Of a DNA stretch of 64,000 nucleotides, positions 62,412-64,000 are shown in pieces. Position numbers and translations under genes: made by a program. Where the stretch lies: contig NZ_JSWF01000017.1 of NCBI RefSeq assembly GCF_000797445.1, forward strand, positions 1 to 64,000. The letters are read 5' to 3'. The notes below the pieces were generated by a model. The model saw only the letters and a list, made by a program, of their open reading frames with translations, was not told the origin of the DNA and searched no databases. The number at the start of each line of letters is the position of its first letter. Positions within the stretch are counted from its first letter, which is position 1. This DNA comes from Lacinutrix jangbogonensis (GTDB lineage: Bacteria; Bacteroidota; Bacteroidia; Flavobacteriales; Flavobacteriaceae).

Positions 62412-64000
62412 TTATACTTTTTTAGCGTATTTTTTCTTTCTTAAAAAGTTGAAAACAAAGCCAAACAAGCCTAAAAGCAATAAAGGTAATACAATATTTA
62501 TGACTTGCCATTTTGTTTTCTCTTTTGCAATTTTTGCTTGATCTAAGAACGCTACTTTTACTTCCTTGCTACGAATGTTTATAAGTCCGTCGTCATCCAA
62601 TAGATAGTTCACTGCATTAAGTAAAAATTCCTTGTTCCCATAAGTTTCTTTAGTCCATTTATCGAAGCCCAAAGTGGTCGGTCTGCCCTTATCTAAATCG
62701 TTTTTAATAACGTCTCCATCGGCGATAATAATCATTTTGGTATCAGCACTTTTTGTCTTATCATTTTCAAGCTTAAGCGGTTTTACGCGATTGTTATAAA
62801 CCGAAGTAAATTCACCTTCTAACAGTACAGCAAGATTCTGTCTGTCTTTAGTGAAAAGCTTTGAGTCGGGCTCTTGTAATGCAAAGCTTAAACTTATTTC
62901 TTTAGGCGTACCTTCTAAACGACTTGGCTTATCACTTTTAAGTAGAATAGTTTTCTTAATATCGTTTTTAAGTGTGTCTATTTGGTTGGCAAAATCGAAC
63001 TTTACAAAGTTTATGTTGTTAGTAATTGGATGTTGAACATCGCTTAAAGCTAAAGGCGAATAAGGCCATAAAAAGTGTTGTAATTTTAAACTTTCATCTT
63101 GTCCAGTTTCTAAGGTGATTCTGCCAATGTTCTGACTCTTAACACTTGTGAGTAAAGGATTAATACGTGCTCCATATTTAAAAAAGAAGTTTGTTAAGTT
63201 TAAATCACGAGGTATTGCAACATTCTTACCTTCAGGATTAAATAAACTATCCTTTTCCATGTTTATTTTATCTATTAACCACATGCTTTTTCCACCATTC
63301 ATGGTGTATTGATCGAGAACATATTTCTCTTCTTCAGAAAAAGCTTCTGTTGGTTTTGCAGCAATTATTAAATCGTAAGTATTTAATGATTTTGATGCTT
63401 TTTGAGGGTTTGTGGCTACGCTATCCAAAGTAAAAGGAGCAATGTAATAGTATTGACCAAGGGTTTTTACAAAGTCAAATATATATTTATCGTCTAATTC
63501 AGAATTCCCTTTTAAAATGGCGATTTTTCTACGTTTAGGATTTACCAATTTACTTAAACCATCTGCAAAAGCATATTCTAAATGTTGAACGGAATTAGTA
63601 ACTGTTTCTTGCTGATTGGCATTAACTTTATATTTAACTAAAGGAATATCTACCGTTTGATTGTTATAACTCGCCAAAGCCCAAGGAATAATAACACGTT
63701 GCGATTGCGTTCCGTTTTCTTGAACACTTAATTGCATAGGTGTTAAGCCACGTTCTGTAAGCTGAGCAATATTGCGATCGCGAGTTGCTAAGTCTTCTAT
63801 AGGATTTATAAAATTGAATTTTATACTACCATTATAGGCCGAAAATTCCTCAAGTAACTGCTTTATTTCGGTTTGCAGTCTTCTATATTCTGCAGGAAAA
63901 TCGTCACCTTCTAAAAACACATCAATTAGAATTGGCGAATCAACATCTTTAACAATATTTAAAGACGCTTCATTTAATGTATAACGACTATCTGAAGTTA
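62412..64000 (-). CDS. gldG: Gliding motility ABC transporter auxiliary protein GldG (partial, N-terminus beyond window)
   Basis: The frame is open to the right edge; the GTG at 63920 is internal (ILIDVFLEGDDFPAEYRRLQ reads through it). The visible 528 residues match the GldG/ABC-2 auxiliary family: the periplasmic DUF4350-like region with KIAILKGNSELDDKYIFDF and GGKSMWLIDKINME, and a C-terminal membrane helix (VINIVLPLLLLGLFGFVFNFL) followed by basic RKKKYAKKV. GldF-GldG is an inner-membrane ABC transporter required for gliding in Flavobacterium johnsoniae. The upstream gene is expected to be gldF. Confidence 0.93.
   Translation of the reverse strand, partial: TSDSRYTLNEASLNIVKDVDSPILIDVFLEGDDFPAEYRRLQTEIKQLLEEFSAYNGSIKFNFINPIEDLATRDRNIAQLTERGLTPMQLSVQENGTQSQRVIIPWALASYNNQTVDIPLVKYKVNANQQETVTNSVQHLEYAFADGLSKLVNPKRRKIAILKGNSELDDKYIFDFVKTLGQYYYIAPFTLDSVATNPQKASKSLNTYDLIIAAKPTEAFSEEEKYVLDQYTMNGGKSMWLIDKINMEKDSLFNPEGKNVAIPRDLNLTNFFFKYGARINPLLTSVKSQNIGRITLETGQDESLKLQHFLWPYSPLALSDVQHPITNNINFVKFDFANQIDTLKNDIKKTILLKSDKPSRLEGTPKEISLSFALQEPDSKLFTKDRQNLAVLLEGEFTSVYNNRVKPLKLENDKTKSADTKMIIIADGDVIKNDLDKGRPTTLGFDKWTKETYGNKEFLLNAVNYLLDDDGLINIRSKEVKVAFLDQAKIAKEKTKWQVINIVLPLLLLGLFGFVFNFLRKKKYAKKV

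Overview
The window is AT-rich DNA of a marine-type Flavobacteriaceae bacterium (Bacteroidota). The evidence is a gliding gene (gldG), several proteins ending in type IX secretion sorting domains (..YPNPVKN..VFNMLGQEV..VRVIKN), many lipoprotein signals of the form L-x-x-C, promoter boxes of the TAnnTTTG type, and almost no Shine-Dalgarno sequences. I cannot name genus or species. All calls come from reading the sequence; no database search was run.

Layout. (1) 1-4115, minus: the N-terminal 1371 codons of a giant lectin-like surface protein built of 77-residue repeats, cut by the left edge. (2) 4221-13530: housekeeping genes: gamma-glutamyltransferase, AcpH-like ACP phosphodiesterase, glmM, a class V aminotransferase, an LpxL-like acyltransferase, rhomboid protease, a DUF4369 lipoprotein and mnmE. 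A lone nuclease-fold-like protein follows at 13959. (3) 15093-42456: a beta-1,3-glucan (laminarin-type) utilization locus. It holds a membrane-tethered propeller sensor with a LuxR-type HTH, a TIM-barrel glycosidase fused to a predicted outer-membrane barrel, two glycan-binding lipoproteins around a GH16 laminarinase, a GH149-type beta-1,3-glucan phosphorylase, a GH17 lipoprotein, a GH30 lipoprotein, an MFS transporter fused to GH17, a free GH17, an FG-GAP/ASPIC lipoprotein and a T9SS-exported multidomain binding protein. No SusC/SusD pair is present. (4) 42582-52614: a DUF255 thioredoxin-like protein and three T9SS cargo genes sharing almost the same 3' end, the first being a broken pseudogene. 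(5) 52791-58939: HAD phosphatase, MtfA-like peptidase, and a sulfane-sulfur module (Crp/Fnr regulator, TauE/SafE exporter, MBL-rhodanese protein, two YeeE/YedE proteins), then DUF4870. (6) 59313-60956: a three-gene cassette of unknown function. (7) 61126-64000, minus: dnaN and the 3' part of gldG.

How the glucan locus may work (inference): surface GH16, GH17 and GH30 cut laminarin backbone and branches; the barrel fusion may both cleave and admit oligosaccharides in place of SusCD; the MFS-GH17 protein moves them across the inner membrane with a hydrolase on its cytoplasmic tail; free GH17 and GH149 finish them to glucose and glucose-1-phosphate. Two separated promoter regions, before 18183 and before 39769, share an ACCACAACA site (present three times at exact 11-bp spacing before 39769) and a near-identical 21-bp element, suggesting common control by the HTH sensor encoded at 15093.
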